A DNA stretch of 64,000 bases from G963674665 sp964609625 (GTDB lineage: Bacteria > Desulfobacterota > Desulfovibrionia > Desulfovibrionales > Desulfovibrionaceae): NCBI GenBank assembly GCA_964609625.1, contig CAZSRS010000001.1, forward strand, positions 186,001 through 250,000, in the 5' to 3' direction. A model generated the notes under the pieces. That model made no database searches. It was not told where the DNA came from and saw nothing but the letters and a program-made list of their open reading frames with translations. The translations under genes were made by a program, and so were the position numbers. Every line of letters begins with the position of its first letter. The stretch's first letter is position 1. Shown here piece by piece: positions 62,029 to 64,000 of the stretch.

Positions 62029-62410
62029 CGTCGTCCACGCGTTGGTAGCGCATGCCGGAAGTCATGTTGCGCACCAACAGCAGCCCGCGCCCCCCGACGA
62101 TGCTGTCCTCGATGGTGGCGTTCATGTCCACCTTGGGCCCATTGGTGGGATCGAAGGGCTCGCCTTTGTCCTGAAAGGTCATGACCAATTCGCTGGGCAT
62201 GAACTCCAGGGTCAGGCTGAAATGGTCCGAGCGCTTGTTGTTGGCGGAGTACTTGATGATGTTGCTGCCGATCTCCTCGAAAACGAGATGCGCGGAGAAG
62301 CGAGCCTTGTGGGGAATGCCGGCGTTTTCGAAACAGCTGTCCAACTGCTGCACGCATTCGTGCAGGGAGTCCCAGGAATTCCAGATGCGGAAGAAGACGC
62401 GGGGTTTCAT
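61991..62410 (-). CDS. RsbW-like anti-sigma ATPase
   Basis: The 139-residue protein has a GHKL ATPase fold: Asn in EEIGSNIIKYS (N box), DKGEPFDP (G1), GGRGLLLVRNMT (G2). RsbW/SpoIIAB-type proteins bind sigma factors or phosphorylate STAS antagonists. The STAS protein lies just upstream on the same strand (22 nt). No sigma factor gene is in the neighbourhood. Confidence 0.88.
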   Translation of the reverse strand: MKPRVFFRIWNSWDSLHECVQQLDSCFENAGIPHKARFSAHLVFEEIGSNIIKYSANNKRSDHFSLTLEFMPSELVMTFQDKGEPFDPTNGPKVDMNATIEDSIVGGRGLLLVRNMTSGMRYQRVDDVNVLEVRVSLAA

Positions 62411-62432
62411 GGACGTTCTCCGCCACCCGGTA

Positions 62433-62786
62433 CTAGGAGGCCTCGGGCCCCTGTATCAGAAACAGGGCGTTGTCCCTGTCGTCGGCCAGGGGCAGCACAA
62501 GTTGCAGCGCGGCCATCACCCAGACATCCCGTACCCTACCCTGGGGGGCGACCAGGATCATGCCTAATCCACGCCGCTGCAGACGCTTGGCTGCCGAAAC
62601 CAGCAGACTCATGCCCAGGGAGGCGATGAAGACGACGCCGGAGACATCGAGGATCACATGCTTGTCCGTGGCGTCGATGATCGTGTTGAATGCACCACCC
62701 ACCTCCTCCACGCCACCAACGTCCAGACGTCCTTCCATGGCGAGGAAGAGAACGGAGTCGCTTTCCTCTGTAACGACAAGACGCAT
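62433..62786 (-). CDS. STAS-domain anti-sigma-factor antagonist
   Basis: The 117-residue protein has a STAS fold (HVILDVSGVVFIASLGMSLLV), in which the Ser in IASLG is the expected phosphorylation site. It would counteract the RsbW-like kinase encoded next. GGAGA lies before ATG 62786. Confidence 0.9.
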   Translation of the reverse strand: MRLVVTEESDSVLFLAMEGRLDVGGVEEVGGAFNTIIDATDKHVILDVSGVVFIASLGMSLLVSAAKRLQRRGLGMILVAPQGRVRDVWVMAALQLVLPLADDRDNALFLIQGPEAS

Positions 62787-62845
62787 GTGGTCTCCAGTCG
62801 CGGCAAAGATTGGCCCGGGGTTAAGACGTGCGAGGGCCGGGGCAA

Positions 62846-62877
62846 GGGGGGATGCCGTCTTTGGATGACTTCCCCCC
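62846..62877 (-). terminator. Weak hairpin after the PEP-synthase-like gene
   Basis: On the minus strand GGGGGGAAGT pairs loosely with CATCCCCCC, followed by TTGCC. It could end the PEP-synthase-like transcript before the STAS gene but the T tract is poor. Confidence 0.35.
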
Positions 62878-62885
62878 TGCCGTGC

Positions 62886-64000
62886 TTACAGTTTCTTGGC
62901 GAGCTGAGCCTCGCGGGCCTTGACCTGTTCCTCGAAGCTGGAAAAACCCGCCTGCCTGAGAGCGTCTTCAACCGTATTGTTCCAGTCCCAGTTTGCATAG
63001 ATCACGGGTTTGTGGAATCTGGCCCGGAACCGACTCATTTCCTGGCGGTAGAAACCTTCCTTTTCGCCGTCGATATTCTCGCGCAACTGCTCATGGAGCC
63101 TGGCAAGCTCGCCTTCATACCATTCCATGAGGTCGGAGGCTGTCTCGTACTTCTTCAGGATGTGCTCGTAACTGTGTTCCTTGAGCAGTTTCTTGAGACG
63201 TGTCAGGAACTGCTCCCCGAGCCATGCTCCCAGTCCTTGGACCGGAATGTGCAGAGCCTCGACGTCGGCCATGTCGTATTTGGTCTGGGCGTAGGTGTCC
63301 GGGACCACCGATGCCGAGACAATACCGGCGATGGCCACCAGGCCGCGCAGGATAAGGCTGTTGGAGACGCCTTGGCCGCAGAAGCCCACCTTCTTGCCGC
63401 ATTTCTGCCCCGTGAAAATGGTCACCAGAATGGCCCAGACCACGGCGGGGTCCTCCTCGTCGTAGATGTGGGCGAGGCGGGAATTGTCGCGATCCGTGGC
63501 CAGGACCATCTGGGTCATGTCGTTGGAGCCTATGGAGAAACCGTCGAACTCCTCGATGAAGTGCTTGGCCAGGATGGCATTACTGGGCAGCTCGGACATG
63601 AGGATCAGCTTCAAACCGTCCTTTCCGCTCTTGAGCTTGTGCACCTGCTCCAGGTAGCGTTTCATGCTGCGCGCCTCTTCCAGGGTACGCACAAAGGGGA
63701 GCATGAGTTGGAGATTGCTGCCGCCGTAAATGCCCCGCGCCATCTTGAAGGCCTCTACCTCCCAGTCGTGAAGATCACGCGATACGCCCCGGTACCCCAG
63801 CATGGGGTTGTCCTCGTGCCACTCGAACAGGGAACCGCCGATGAGGTTGCGGTATTCGTTGGACTTGAAGTCCGTGGTGCGGTAGATGATGTCCCGACCG
63901 TAGAAGGCCATGGCAAAGAGCGCCAGGCCTTGGGCCAGGGTTTGGGTGTAGTGCTCCCTGCCGGTGCGATGCCCCCGGGTCTTGAGCATCTCCCGGATAC
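62886..64000 (-). CDS. PEP synthase-like protein, C-terminal part (cut by window edge)
   Basis: The visible 371 residues are the C-terminal TIM barrel of the PEP-utilising family: TTDFKSNEYRNLIGG, NPMLGYRG, DGFSIGSNDMTQ, and the catalytic-Cys motif GFCGQG. The reading frame continues beyond 64000, so the nucleotide-binding and phospho-His domains lie outside. A C-terminal tail of ~100 residues follows the barrel, unlike plain PEP synthases. It probably phosphorylates pyruvate or uses a related substrate. Confidence 0.88.
   Translation of the reverse strand, partial: IREMLKTRGHRTGREHYTQTLAQGLALFAMAFYGRDIIYRTTDFKSNEYRNLIGGSLFEWHEDNPMLGYRGVSRDLHDWEVEAFKMARGIYGGSNLQLMLPFVRTLEEARSMKRYLEQVHKLKSGKDGLKLILMSELPSNAILAKHFIEEFDGFSIGSNDMTQMVLATDRDNSRLAHIYDEEDPAVVWAILVTIFTGQKCGKKVGFCGQGVSNSLILRGLVAIAGIVSASVVPDTYAQTKYDMADVEALHIPVQGLGAWLGEQFLTRLKKLLKEHSYEHILKKYETASDLMEWYEGELARLHEQLRENIDGEKEGFYRQEMSRFRARFHKPVIYANWDWNNTVEDALRQAGFSSFEEQVKAREAQLAKKL

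Overview
The window is GC-rich, gene-dense bacterial chromosome with no rRNA, tRNA, insertion sequence, prophage or CRISPR array that I could recognise. Gene content and order point to a Desulfovibrio-like member of the Desulfobacterota: guaB-guaA-tatB-tatC followed by his genes, a macromolecular-synthesis operon rpsU-yqeY-mutS2-dnaG-rpoD, a stand-alone TrpB2, an Mrp-type ATPase, and several lipoproteins and membrane-anchored proteins without obvious function. The species assignment is inference. Most genes are housekeeping and packed into operons with 1-4 nt overlaps.

Layout. 1-5.7 kb (+): end of a branched-chain amino-acid ABC transporter (livG, livF), GMP synthesis (guaB, guaA) and the Tat translocase (tatB, tatC). 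6-9.5 kb (+): hisB, an unknown lipoprotein, hisA and a membrane-anchored Ser/Thr kinase. 9.5-14.5 kb: a glycosyltransferase, an RluA-CoaE fusion, an MltA-like transglycosylase and a CNT nucleoside transporter. 14.5-21.3 kb: a 722-residue, very acidic membrane-anchored protein, a radical SAM protein, an RhlE-type RNA helicase and a nitronate monooxygenase-like enzyme.

21.3-33.5 kb is the most accessory-looking part. It holds a three-gene operon of exported proteins (DUF3160 protein, Memo-family protein, MORN-repeat protein), an AT-richer membrane protein of unknown family, a CheB-CheR-multi-PAS fusion and a GGDEF diguanylate cyclase. 33.6-43.3 kb (-): trpB2, an exported SNase-like nuclease, then the macromolecular-synthesis operon read rpsU, yqeY, mutS2, dnaG, rpoD, and an HU gene with a 60-residue membrane protein.

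43.4-58.2 kb (-) is a long run: rsmA, DUF2062, a second-type EF-G, an unknown protein, bamD, trxB, trx, tsaD, fbp, a lipoprotein, a TPR protein, an FtsB-like protein, an unknown small protein, pgsA, a lytic transglycosylase, mrp, a DedA/YqaA-like protein and pcm. 58.3-62 kb (+): a CBS-domain protein, an anchored M23 peptidase and a sodium:solute symporter. 62-64 kb (-): an RsbW-like ATPase, a STAS protein and the C-terminal part of a PEP-synthase-like enzyme cut by the window edge.

The best candidate for an undescribed system is the exported DUF3160/Memo/MORN operon at 21.9-26.6 kb. Its Memo-family protein keeps the His/His/His/Cys pocket at spacings close to human Memo1, but carries a signal peptide and has no AMMECR1 or radical SAM partner beside it.
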